Shown here: positions 15,027-22,961 of the stretch, in pieces
Layout: each line of letters begins with the position of its first letter
Numbering within the stretch: position 1 is the first letter of the stretch
Assembly (NCBI GenBank): GCA_963934855.1
Contig: CAWWAC010000020.1
Span: 1-35,001, forward strand
From: MAG-120531 sp963934855
Lineage (GTDB): Bacteria > Bacteroidota > Bacteroidia > Flavobacteriales > Flavobacteriaceae
DNA: 35,001 nucleotides
Direction of reading: 5' to 3'
Notes under the pieces: generated by a model
The model's database searches: none
What the model was told of the DNA's origin: nothing
The model's input: the letters and a program-made list of their open reading frames with translations, nothing else
Made by a program: the position numbers and the translations under genes

Positions 15027-17750
15027 TTATCTTCTGGGTGGTTGGCTTCTTTTCTCCCATTTTAAATCACTGAGTAAAGAACTCTTAATTCCAATAAAGA
15101 AATACCATCTTTCATAGTCTCCAAAGGGCGTCCAATCAAAGTTTAATCTAAAGTCATTAAGGTCTCTTTCAATTCTAAATTGCGTGAGGGTAAAACCTTT
15201 ATTTTTTATATCGTATCCAGAAGAAACACCCACTTTCCACATAGGAGTTAGGTTTACATCTCCAGAAAACATAAAAGAATTGTTGCTGAATTCTTGCTGT
15301 CTATTAGAATTATTATAGGTAATAGCATAGGCTATGTTTAAACTCCAAGGAATTTTGGTGCCATAAATAGGATTGTCTATTGTTTCATCTTTAGAGGAAT
15401 CCTTGCTAAATTTCCTTTGGTCGCTAAATTCACCTGCACGTCCAAAAAGACCATCAGTTCTTCCTCCAGAAGCCCCCATATAGAAGTTTTGCTTTTCTTC
15501 CTCTTTTCTTTTTTCTTCTTCCGATTGCTCTTTTTCTGGATCTTTATTTTTCTTAAAGCTGTCATTATTTAGAGAGTAACTCATGTTGGCACTACCCCTT
15601 GTCAGTCTAAAAAGCCCTCCTCCGTTTTGGATATTAAAAGTATTGATCCTTCTTCCAGCGTTATCTATGGCATAAGGATCTAAATTTCCAGAAAAGTTAA
15701 CGGAGAGCTTGGAATTAAATAAGCTAGTTCCACCAGAGAAATTAAAGGGACTAAGCCTTAAAGAGTCCGCCTCAAAATTATAACTTGAAGAAAAATTCAG
15801 GTTGTTCAAGATGCTTACTTTTCTGGGTTCGGTTTGGCTTGAATCTTTTGGAGCTAATTTAGCCTCTAGAGTATTTTGAAGAGAAAAACCTACAGATCTA
15901 GATTTTCCTAGTCCAGGAGCTCCAAACATAGAACCCTCAAACCTTGTGTATGGCACCATTTTTCCTCTAGCGTCTAGATAACTGTCATAGAATTGTTCAA
16001 ATGATGGGAGGTAACCAATACTTACAGAGGGTCTTATTACATGCCTTAACGCCTGAATATTGGAACCTTCTTTAAAATTTACGGTACCGTATACAGTAGT
16101 TCCAATACTGGCACTTATGTTGTATCTGTTAAATCTGTCAAAACCCTTTACTGTATCTCTAACTAATTGGCCTTCTTCTATGCGTTTGGTATATGTTTTC
16201 ATGACCCAAGAATCTTCATAGTTACCCCCTAAAGAAACACTAAAGTATTTGGCTATCTTAAAGTTGGTATTAAATGGAATACTGTGAGTCATTCCTAGTT
16301 CAGCATCCTTAAACATTTCTTTAGTAAAAAACAGAGAGTCTGTTGTTTGTATTCTGTTTTCTCCTCTTGTGGCATAGGTGAAGTTTATGTTTTGTAAAAT
16401 TCCTTTCTTAATACCATCTCTTTTAGCAAACGGATAAATACGCTCCATACTAGCCTGAAAAGTAGGGAGGGTCAGGTTTATTGCTTGCGTATTTGTGTTT
16501 TGGTTGTGAGAAGCTGTCAAAGACATATTTACAGCTGGGTAATCAGGGAAATTTTTAGCGTAAGAGATGGAAGATGATAGGTTGTTGTTTTGTGTATTAG
16601 GCAGATTCATCTGGTTTAATGAGTTCCTAAAATATTGACTACTCCCCAAGTTTACAGACGCAGAAAGCCTAGAAGTAGGATTGGCTTTAGCGTCTTGTGA
16701 ATGGGATATTTGAATGTTATAAATGGTATTTCTTCCATAGTCATCAAATCCCTTTTGTGAGGTCACTAAATTTTCATATCTAAAATTAATATTTCCACTA
16801 TATTTATATTTTTTGGTATACACAGACTGTGTTCTAAAACCATAACTACCGTTAGAATAAATATCTCCAGTAAGGTTAAGATCTAGATTATCACTAATAG
16901 GCAAATAATATCCACCGTTTTGAAGAAAATAGCCTCTACCAGGGTCATTACCAAAAGTAGGCATAATAAGTCCTGCTGACCTACCAGAAGTCATAGGGAA
17001 ATAACCAAAAGGCAGCGCAATAGGAGTAGGCACATCAGAGATATAAAGATTGGCTAATCCAGAAACAATTTTCTTTTTAGGAACAAATTTAGCTTTTCTA
17101 ATTCTGATGTAATAATCTGGGTTTTCAGGGGTTTGAGAGGAGGTAAGTCTAATATTTTTTAGAAAATAAACTGAATCATTTTCTTTTTTGGTCAAAGAGG
17201 CTAATACATTCATGCTCTCACTTCCAAATGAACCAAGCCCTGCCTGTTGCTCAGATCTGGAATTCCAAATAAGAGCTTTTTGGGTGTCAAAATTAAACCG
17301 AATAGAATCAGGATTTACGGTACTATTGGCCTGTATAAAATTTGGAAGCTGGGTAAAAGCTCCTTCTTTGTCTTTTATTCTCCCCGCATAGACCTCATTT
17401 TTAATATAGTCCATATCTATTTTTCCGGAAGAGAGCTCAGTGTCTTGGTAATATAGTTCAGCTTCGTCATATAAAAAGATGGTGTGCTTAAGACGGCTCA
17501 TTTTAGCGTAAGCTTTGGCTTTATATCTAATAATATCTACTAAAATTCCAGGTTTCTCTACTATAGTGTCTTTTATAAGGGTGTCAATGTCTTGATTTTT
17601 TCTTTTTGCTAACATCTTTTTCTCCAACATAGACATACTATCTTTTTTTGATTGTATGAAAGAGAGGCTCGTTCCTTCTTGAGCACTAATAGATTGTAAC
17701 CCAAAAAGGAAACAGGTAGTTAGCAATAAAAATTGACTTTTATGAAACAA
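15027..17750 (-). CDS. lptD: LptD-like outer membrane LPS assembly protein
   Basis: A 907-residue predicted outer-membrane protein. The N-terminus is a signal peptide (FLLLTTCFLFGLQSISAQ). An OstA-like N-terminal part (residues ~95-260) precedes a long beta-barrel rich in alternating aromatic strands, ending in the typical YYFFIGIKSS-like strand region. A Glu/Lys-rich segment around residues 735-755 (KDPEKEQSEEEKRKEEEK) is probably an extracellular or surface loop. This family in Flavobacteria is annotated as putative LptD, which inserts lipopolysaccharide into the outer leaflet with LptE. The gene diverges from the amidase operon, each having a -7 box in the 165-bp gap. Confidence 0.85.
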   Translation of the reverse strand: MFHKSQFLLLTTCFLFGLQSISAQEGTSLSFIQSKKDSMSMLEKKMLAKRKNQDIDTLIKDTIVEKPGILVDIIRYKAKAYAKMSRLKHTIFLYDEAELYYQDTELSSGKIDMDYIKNEVYAGRIKDKEGAFTQLPNFIQANSTVNPDSIRFNFDTQKALIWNSRSEQQAGLGSFGSESMNVLASLTKKENDSVYFLKNIRLTSSQTPENPDYYIRIRKAKFVPKKKIVSGLANLYISDVPTPIALPFGYFPMTSGRSAGLIMPTFGNDPGRGYFLQNGGYYLPISDNLDLNLTGDIYSNGSYGFRTQSVYTKKYKYSGNINFRYENLVTSQKGFDDYGRNTIYNIQISHSQDAKANPTSRLSASVNLGSSQYFRNSLNQMNLPNTQNNNLSSSISYAKNFPDYPAVNMSLTASHNQNTNTQAINLTLPTFQASMERIYPFAKRDGIKKGILQNINFTYATRGENRIQTTDSLFFTKEMFKDAELGMTHSIPFNTNFKIAKYFSVSLGGNYEDSWVMKTYTKRIEEGQLVRDTVKGFDRFNRYNISASIGTTVYGTVNFKEGSNIQALRHVIRPSVSIGYLPSFEQFYDSYLDARGKMVPYTRFEGSMFGAPGLGKSRSVGFSLQNTLEAKLAPKDSSQTEPRKVSILNNLNFSSSYNFEADSLRLSPFNFSGGTSLFNSKLSVNFSGNLDPYAIDNAGRRINTFNIQNGGGLFRLTRGSANMSYSLNNDSFKKNKDPEKEQSEEEKRKEEEKQNFYMGASGGRTDGLFGRAGEFSDQRKFSKDSSKDETIDNPIYGTKIPWSLNIAYAITYNNSNRQQEFSNNSFMFSGDVNLTPMWKVGVSSGYDIKNKGFTLTQFRIERDLNDFRLNFDWTPFGDYERWYFFIGIKSSLLSDLKWEKRSQPPRR

Positions 17751-17797
17751 AGGATAAGAGGTCTGTTTGAGTACTATTTATCGGCTATTTGAGGCTT

Positions 17798-17805
17798 CAA
17801 ACTTA
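17798..17805 (-). promoter_or_regulatory. -7 box for the lptD-ridA unit
   Basis: Minus-strand TAAGTTTG matches TAnnTTTG and lies 48 bp before the lptD-like ATG. No good -33 element is visible at normal spacing. Confidence 0.4.
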
Positions 17806-17866
17806 CGCATATTTTTTATTTTCATCTTCCCCCTTAACAATATATTTATGGTTCGTTTAGACCTTA

Positions 17867-17874
17867 TAATTTTG
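17867..17874 (+). promoter_or_regulatory. -7 box for the amidase operon
   Basis: TAATTTTG matches TAnnTTTG, 42 bp before the amidase ATG. The -33 position (TTTA, 17845-17848) is a weak match. Confidence 0.45.
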
Positions 17875-17915
17875 TATTTTTACACCAACACTTAAAAAGG
17901 TTTATTTACACATTC

Positions 17916-19214
17916 ATGAAAACTCGGTATTCACTTGTATTAATTGCTTTTTTTATCACTAGCATCATTACTTTTTCAAATGCGACTGAAAAGCCAATAA
18001 AACCATTTATTGTGGTTTTAGACGCTGGGCACGGTGGAAAAGATCCAGGAAATCTAGGAAATGGTTATATGGAAAAAATCATTGCCCTTAAAATTGCCCT
18101 AAAAGCGGGTGAACTACTTTCAACATACCAAGATATTAAAGTGATCTACACAAGAGATGGAGATCATTTTGTAGATTTATTTAAAAGGGGAGAAATTGCC
18201 AATAAGGCTTCTGCAGATCTTTTTATATCTATTCACTGTGACTCTCATACTTCCAACGCAAATGGTGCTGGTACTTTTGTTCTAGGTTTGCACGCCAACA
18301 AAAGAAATTTTGAGGTAGCTAAAAAAGAGAACTCTGCCATATATTTAGAAGAAAACTTTGAGCAGCGCTATGCCCAATATGATATTAACTCTCCAGAATC
18401 TGTTATTGGATTTACTATTATGCAAGAAGAGTTTTTAGATCAGAGTATCTCTTTAGCTAAAAGTCTGCAAAGCAAATTTGCGAATGATTTAAATAGAATA
18501 GATAGAAAGGTTAAACAAGCTGGTTTTATTGTACTTCACCAGACTTTTATGCCATCTGTGCTAGTTGAAACAGGGTTTTTAACCAACGCTAACGAGGGTG
18601 CTTATCTAAATTCTAAAGAGGGGCAAGACCAAATGGCTAAAGCCATTTCTGACGCTGTTTTAGAATACAAAAAAAACATACATACTAGCTCTGTGGTCTC
18701 TAATCCTCAAGAAAAACTTTTAGTTAATGAAATAACTAAAAATAATGAAACATTCCCGGTGAAAACTTCAGCCAAAACAGTCTTTTTAGAGGAAGAAGTT
18801 TTTGAGGAACAAATCACTGAGAAAAAAGCGACAGTAGAAGTTATTTTAGAAAACACTAAAGAAGCCCCTATAGCTAGCTCAAAAGAATCAAATTTAGAAA
18901 TCTCTAAAAAAGGGATGACTCCAAAAAAAGAGTTACTTTCAAGTGTCGCTCTAGTTTTTAAAATTCAAATCATGGCAGTAGGGAAAATAATACCCCTTAG
19001 CTCAGAAAATTTTAAAGGATTAAAAAACATAACTAAGGAACCTATAGGAAGTTTAAATAGGTATTTTTACGGAGCCACTTCAGATTATGATACAGCTAAA
19101 GAACTCCTTATAGAAGCTGTAAAAGTTGGTTATTCAAATGCTTTTGTAGTAGCCTATAAAGACGGAGAGAAGATCACTCTTACAGAAGCTTTAAAAAGCT
19201 TGGAAAATCAATAG
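17916..19214 (+). CDS. N-acetylmuramoyl-L-alanine amidase (Amidase_3) with SPOR-like C-terminus
   Basis: A 432-residue exported zinc amidase that cleaves the bond between MurNAc and the peptide stem during septum splitting or wall turnover. A signal peptide spans residues 1-23. The zinc site is His39 (LDAGHGGKDPG), Glu53 (GYMEK) and His107 (SIHCDSH), and the catalytic Glu218 is in VLVETGFLTN. A Glu/Lys-rich linker (~250-345) leads to a C-terminal segment starting KIQIMAVG and containing YFYGATSDYDTAKELL and AFVVAYKDG. That segment has the spacing of a SPOR domain, which would target the enzyme to denuded septal glycan. It heads an operon with an MCE protein and Fe-S proteins. Confidence 0.92.
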   Translation: MKTRYSLVLIAFFITSIITFSNATEKPIKPFIVVLDAGHGGKDPGNLGNGYMEKIIALKIALKAGELLSTYQDIKVIYTRDGDHFVDLFKRGEIANKASADLFISIHCDSHTSNANGAGTFVLGLHANKRNFEVAKKENSAIYLEENFEQRYAQYDINSPESVIGFTIMQEEFLDQSISLAKSLQSKFANDLNRIDRKVKQAGFIVLHQTFMPSVLVETGFLTNANEGAYLNSKEGQDQMAKAISDAVLEYKKNIHTSSVVSNPQEKLLVNEITKNNETFPVKTSAKTVFLEEEVFEEQITEKKATVEVILENTKEAPIASSKESNLEISKKGMTPKKELLSSVALVFKIQIMAVGKIIPLSSENFKGLKNITKEPIGSLNRYFYGATSDYDTAKELLIEAVKVGYSNAFVVAYKDGEKITLTEALKSLENQ

Positions 19215-19235
19215 AAGGTTTCCTTTTTTAATTAG

Positions 19236-19243
19236 TAAATTTG
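19236..19243 (+). promoter_or_regulatory. -7 box before the MlaD-family gene
   Basis: TAAATTTG matches TAnnTTTG, 22 bp before the GTG start. No convincing -33 element. It may provide a second promoter inside the operon. Confidence 0.35.
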
Positions 19244-19264
19244 TTAAAAACCTAATTCAGAAGC

Positions 19265-20239
19265 GTGAAGTTAAGCAGAGAAATAAAGACGGGTATTATA
19301 GGTATTGGAGGTATTTTATTATTTATACTAGGTTATAGTTATTTAAAATCTTCTTCTCTTTTTGAAAACAACAAGACCCTTTATGTGGTTTACAACCATA
19401 TTGGAGGCTTGCAGCCAGGTACCGCTGTTTCTATTAATGGACTTACTGTTGGTAAAGTGAATTCAGTTGGCTTTCACGACACCAAAGGAAATCTATTGGT
19501 TACTTTTTCTGTAGATGACAGTTTCAAATTTTCTAAAAATTCTATAGCAGAACTCTATGACACAGGTATAATTGGAGGAAAAGGCATTCAAATTTTGCCT
19601 GTACTAGACAACGCATTAATAGCTAAAAGCGGAGACACCTTAGTATCTTCTATTAAGCCAGGAGTCACTGAATTGCTGCAACAACAATTAAGCCCCTTGC
19701 AAAACAAAGTAGAGACTGTCATAACCCACGCAGACTCTTTATTGGTCAATATTAATACCGTATTGGACGGTAGGACCAAGAAAAATTTAAAAGAGAGCAT
19801 AGAATCTTTAAATGCGCTAATTGCAAATACTAAAAAAACCTCCGATGTCTTACATGAAATTATAGTCCTTAATAGGGCTTCTTTGGAGGTAAGTATTAAA
19901 AACATAGATCAATTTTCTGAAAACTTAGTGACCATTACAGATTCTATTTCTAAAATGGGGTTAAGCAAGACTTTTTCAGATTTGTCTGAAATGGCTGCTT
20001 CCCTAAATATTATTATAGCAGGAATAGAAGCGGGAGATGGGAGTCTTGGAATGCTCGTAAAAGACAATGAAATGTATGAGTACCTCACTAGAACTTCCAG
20101 AGAGCTTTCTTTATTGTTACAGGACGTGAGGCTCAACCCTAAAAGATATGTCAATGTTTCAGTTTTTGGAAAAAAATCTAAAGATTACACCTTGCCAGAA
20201 AATGATCCGGCGCAGTCAAAACTTAAAAACAATCCGTAG
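19265..20239 (+). CDS. MlaD/MCE family lipid-transport protein
   Basis: A 324-residue protein starting with GTG (MKLSREIKTG). One N-terminal membrane anchor (IIGIGGILLFILGYSYL) is followed by an MCE domain at ~35-115, including HIGGLQPGTAVSINGLTVGKV. A helical C-terminal part (~125-290) probably oligomerises. MCE proteins form hexameric rings that shuttle phospholipids across the periplasm with an ABC transporter. MlaE- and MlaF-type partners are not adjacent. The gene lies 50 bp after the amidase and 24 bp before the Fe-S protein gene. Confidence 0.9.
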   Translation: MKLSREIKTGIIGIGGILLFILGYSYLKSSSLFENNKTLYVVYNHIGGLQPGTAVSINGLTVGKVNSVGFHDTKGNLLVTFSVDDSFKFSKNSIAELYDTGIIGGKGIQILPVLDNALIAKSGDTLVSSIKPGVTELLQQQLSPLQNKVETVITHADSLLVNINTVLDGRTKKNLKESIESLNALIANTKKTSDVLHEIIVLNRASLEVSIKNIDQFSENLVTITDSISKMGLSKTFSDLSEMAASLNIIIAGIEAGDGSLGMLVKDNEMYEYLTRTSRELSLLLQDVRLNPKRYVNVSVFGKKSKDYTLPENDPAQSKLKNNP

Positions 20240-20263
20240 TATTTAATCATCATTTGTTCCGTT

Positions 20264-21589
20264 ATGACTTATTTACCTAACATTATTTTCTTTTTTGTTC
20301 TATTGGCCGGGATTGGTTATTTTACTTTTAATATGATGCAGCTTATTGCCAATATTAAATTAGGCAAAGCAGTAGCGGTTAAAGGAGATAGAAAACAAAG
20401 GTTTAAAAATGTAGCTTTAATTGCTTTTGGACAGAGTAAAATGGTCACACGGCCTGTCTCAGGAATCTTGCATTTGGTAGTATATTTGGGTTTCGTAATT
20501 ATCAATATAGAAGTATTAGAGATTGTCCTAGATGGTCTTTTAGGGACACATAGACTTTTTTCTTTTTTAGGAAGTACCTATGACGTTTTGATTGCCACTT
20601 TTGAAATTTTTGCAGCACTTGTCGTAGTGGCGGTAGCCGCATTTTGGGTTCGTAGAAATGTTTTAAAGCTTAAGCGTTTTTGGAATCCAGAAATGAAAGG
20701 ATGGCCTAAAAAAGACGCCAACTTAATTCTTTATATAGAATGGGTACTCATGGGATTATTTTTAACCATGAATGCGGTAGATATTCAATTACAGCAATTG
20801 GGTGCAGCCCATTATGTGCAAGCGGGTTCGTTTCCTGTAAGCGGCCTTATAAGTCCTTTGTTCGATGCTCTTCCTATAAGCACTCTTATAATTATAGAAA
20901 GAACGACCTGGTGGTTGCACATTGTTGGAATCTTATTTTTCTTAAACTATCTATATTTTTCAAAGCACCTGCATATTCTTTTAGCTTTTCCTAACACTTA
21001 CTTTGGGAGATTGACACCTTCTGGCCAATTTTCACACAATGAAACCGTCGCCAAAGAAGTAGCTGTCATGATGGATCCAAATACAGATCCTTTTGCCGCT
21101 CCTGCGGCCGATGCGCATGCTCCAGAGCGTTTTGGAGCAGCAGATGTTATGGATCTAAATCAAATACAACTATTAAATGCTTACACCTGTACAGAGTGCG
21201 GCAGGTGTACAGATATGTGTCCTGCCAACCAGACAGGTAAAAAGTTATCTCCAAGAAAAATCATGATGGACACCAGAGACCGTCTTAATGAAGTAGGAGA
21301 AATCACAAAGAAAAATAAAGGGGTGTTTGTGCCAGACAACAAACAACTTCTGGGAGATTATATTTCTGCAGAGGAATTGTGGGCTTGTACCTCTTGTAAT
21401 GCTTGTGTAGAAGCCTGTCCAGTAAGCATAGACCCTTTATCTATTATTATGGACATGCGCCAATACCTAGTCATGGAACAATCTGCAGCCCCTGCTGCAC
21501 TTAATAATATGATGGGTAATATTGAAAACAATGGGGCTCCATGGCCTTATAACCAACAAGATAGGCTCTTATGGGCTCAAGAAAAATAA
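20264..21589 (+). CDS. Membrane-bound (Fe-S)-binding protein with two 4Fe-4S clusters
   Basis: A 441-residue protein with an N-terminal membrane part of about five hydrophobic segments (residues ~3-25, 65-85, 105-130, 155-175 and 215-235). A soluble part follows with two 4Fe-4S motifs: CTECGRCTDMCP near residue 308 and CTSCNACVEACP near residue 376. The layout resembles the cytochrome b/ferredoxin parts of heterodisulfide-reductase-like and GlpC-like complexes, and His residues in the membrane helices could hold heme. With the CCG-domain protein encoded next, it probably forms a membrane electron-transfer complex. Donor and acceptor are unknown. Confidence 0.85.
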   Translation: MTYLPNIIFFFVLLAGIGYFTFNMMQLIANIKLGKAVAVKGDRKQRFKNVALIAFGQSKMVTRPVSGILHLVVYLGFVIINIEVLEIVLDGLLGTHRLFSFLGSTYDVLIATFEIFAALVVVAVAAFWVRRNVLKLKRFWNPEMKGWPKKDANLILYIEWVLMGLFLTMNAVDIQLQQLGAAHYVQAGSFPVSGLISPLFDALPISTLIIIERTTWWLHIVGILFFLNYLYFSKHLHILLAFPNTYFGRLTPSGQFSHNETVAKEVAVMMDPNTDPFAAPAADAHAPERFGAADVMDLNQIQLLNAYTCTECGRCTDMCPANQTGKKLSPRKIMMDTRDRLNEVGEITKKNKGVFVPDNKQLLGDYISAEELWACTSCNACVEACPVSIDPLSIIMDMRQYLVMEQSAAPAALNNMMGNIENNGAPWPYNQQDRLLWAQEK

Positions 21590-21593
21590 GAAT

Positions 21594-22388
21594 ATGTCAA
21601 AAGAGCAAATCATGGTACCTACATTAGCCTCCATAGCAGCAGCTGGTAAAGAAGCAGAAATCCTTTTCTGGGTTGGCTGTGCTGGTAGTTTTGACGAGCG
21701 TGCTAAAAAAATAACTAAAGCATTTGTAAAAATTTTAAATAAAGCAGGAGTTTCCTTTGCTGTTTTAGGAGCAGAAGAAAGCTGTAGTGGTGACCCAGCC
21801 AAACGTGCAGGAAATGAATTTTTATTTCAAATGCAAGCAGCTGGTAATATTGCTACCTTAAATTCCTATGGAGTTAAAAAAGTAGTCACTGCTTGCCCAC
21901 ACTGTTTCAACACCCTTAAAAATGAATACCCCATTTTAGGAGGTCATTATGACGTGGTGCATCATACTCAACTATTAAAAGATTTACTAGATCAAGGTAG
22001 ACTTAGTTTAGAGGGAGGTGCCTACAAGGGAAAAAAAATTACTTTTCATGACCCCTGCTATTTGGGTAGGGCCAATGGAGTATATGAAGCTCCAAGGGAA
22101 CTCATTATAAAATTAGATGCACAGCTTGTAGAAATGAAAAACTGCAAGCAAAAAGGACTGTGTTGTGGTGCAGGTGGTGCACAGATGTTTAAAGATGCTG
22201 AGCCAGGAGATAAGGAAATTAACATTACTAGAACAGAAGAGGCCTTAGAAGTACAACCAGATATTATAGCAGCTGGCTGTCCTTTTTGTAACACCATGCT
22301 TACAGATGGAATCAAAAACAAAGAAAAAGAAGCAGATGTTCAAGTGATGGACATTGCAGAGTTAATTGCCACTGCGGCAGAATTATAA
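21594..22388 (+). CDS. CCG-domain (Fe-S)-binding protein, HdrB/GlpC-like
   Basis: A 264-residue soluble protein. The frame runs upstream to an ATG at 21522 inside the previous gene, but the ATG at 21594, 4 bp after that gene's stop, is the sensible start (MSKEQIMVPTLA). Two cysteine-rich CCG modules are visible: WVGCAGSF with ESCSGD and ACPHCFNTL, then HDPCYLGRANG with LCCGAGG and GCPFCNTML. In HdrB these coordinate noncubane [4Fe-4S] clusters. The pairing with the preceding membrane ferredoxin-like protein is a common Bacteroidetes arrangement whose physiological reaction is not established. Confidence 0.88.
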   Translation: MSKEQIMVPTLASIAAAGKEAEILFWVGCAGSFDERAKKITKAFVKILNKAGVSFAVLGAEESCSGDPAKRAGNEFLFQMQAAGNIATLNSYGVKKVVTACPHCFNTLKNEYPILGGHYDVVHHTQLLKDLLDQGRLSLEGGAYKGKKITFHDPCYLGRANGVYEAPRELIIKLDAQLVEMKNCKQKGLCCGAGGAQMFKDAEPGDKEINITRTEEALEVQPDIIAAGCPFCNTMLTDGIKNKEKEADVQVMDIAELIATAAEL

Positions 22389-22401
22389 CACGCTCAATAC
22401 T

Positions 22402-22890
22402 ATGTTAGTGCCTTTTCAAGAATTACCAGAAGACGCAAGAATTTGGATTTACCAAAGCAATAGACCTTTTAACACAGAAGAGGCAGCAGCCGTTAAAGCG
22501 GCTTGTGACGCTTTTCTAAATGGATGGACGGCTCATGAGGCCGCTTTGCACGCCGGTGTAGACATGCCTTATAACCGCTTTATAATTTTTGGATTAGACG
22601 CGCAGCAAGGCAGCGCGTCTGGCTGCTCTATAGACGCATCTGTGAGATTTATTCAAAAATTGGAAGCCCTATACGGAGTAGATTTATTAGATAAAATGAA
22701 TGTAACCTATAAGCAGGGTCCACATCTGGCCCATAAACAGCTTAATGACTTTAAAAAAATGGCTAAAGACAGGGCCGTTAATGGGAACACCATTGTTTTT
22801 AATAATTTAGTGAATACAAAAGGAGAATATGACCAATTTTGGGAGGTTCCAGCGTCTGAAAGCTGGCATGGTCAATTTATGAAAGCCTAA
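22402..22890 (+). CDS. Conserved small protein, often mislabelled ABC transporter ATPase
   Basis: A 163-residue soluble protein starting MLVPFQELPEDARIWIYQ. The ATG at 22402 is chosen; an upstream ATG at 22366 is inside the previous gene. I recognise it as a family conserved in Flavobacteria and commonly labelled 'ABC transporter ATPase', but no Walker A, signature or Walker B motif is present, so that label is not supported. It contains conserved-looking acidic and aromatic segments (FIIFGLDAQQ, CSIDASVRFI). It follows the Fe-S pair by 13 bp and is probably cotranscribed. Function unknown. Confidence 0.75.
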   Translation: MLVPFQELPEDARIWIYQSNRPFNTEEAAAVKAACDAFLNGWTAHEAALHAGVDMPYNRFIIFGLDAQQGSASGCSIDASVRFIQKLEALYGVDLLDKMNVTYKQGPHLAHKQLNDFKKMAKDRAVNGNTIVFNNLVNTKGEYDQFWEVPASESWHGQFMKA

Positions 22891-22961
22891 TTTTTTAGAG
22901 CAGTAATTTTAAGTCTATATTTTAAATAAATTAAGACTAAGAAATGGTATAAACATCTATT

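Noticed and set aside
22891..22961. Possible inverted repeat around TTAAGTCT and TTAAGACT before the GH3 gene
   Set aside because: The two elements are not reverse complements of each other, so they cannot form a stem; no promoter box was found either.
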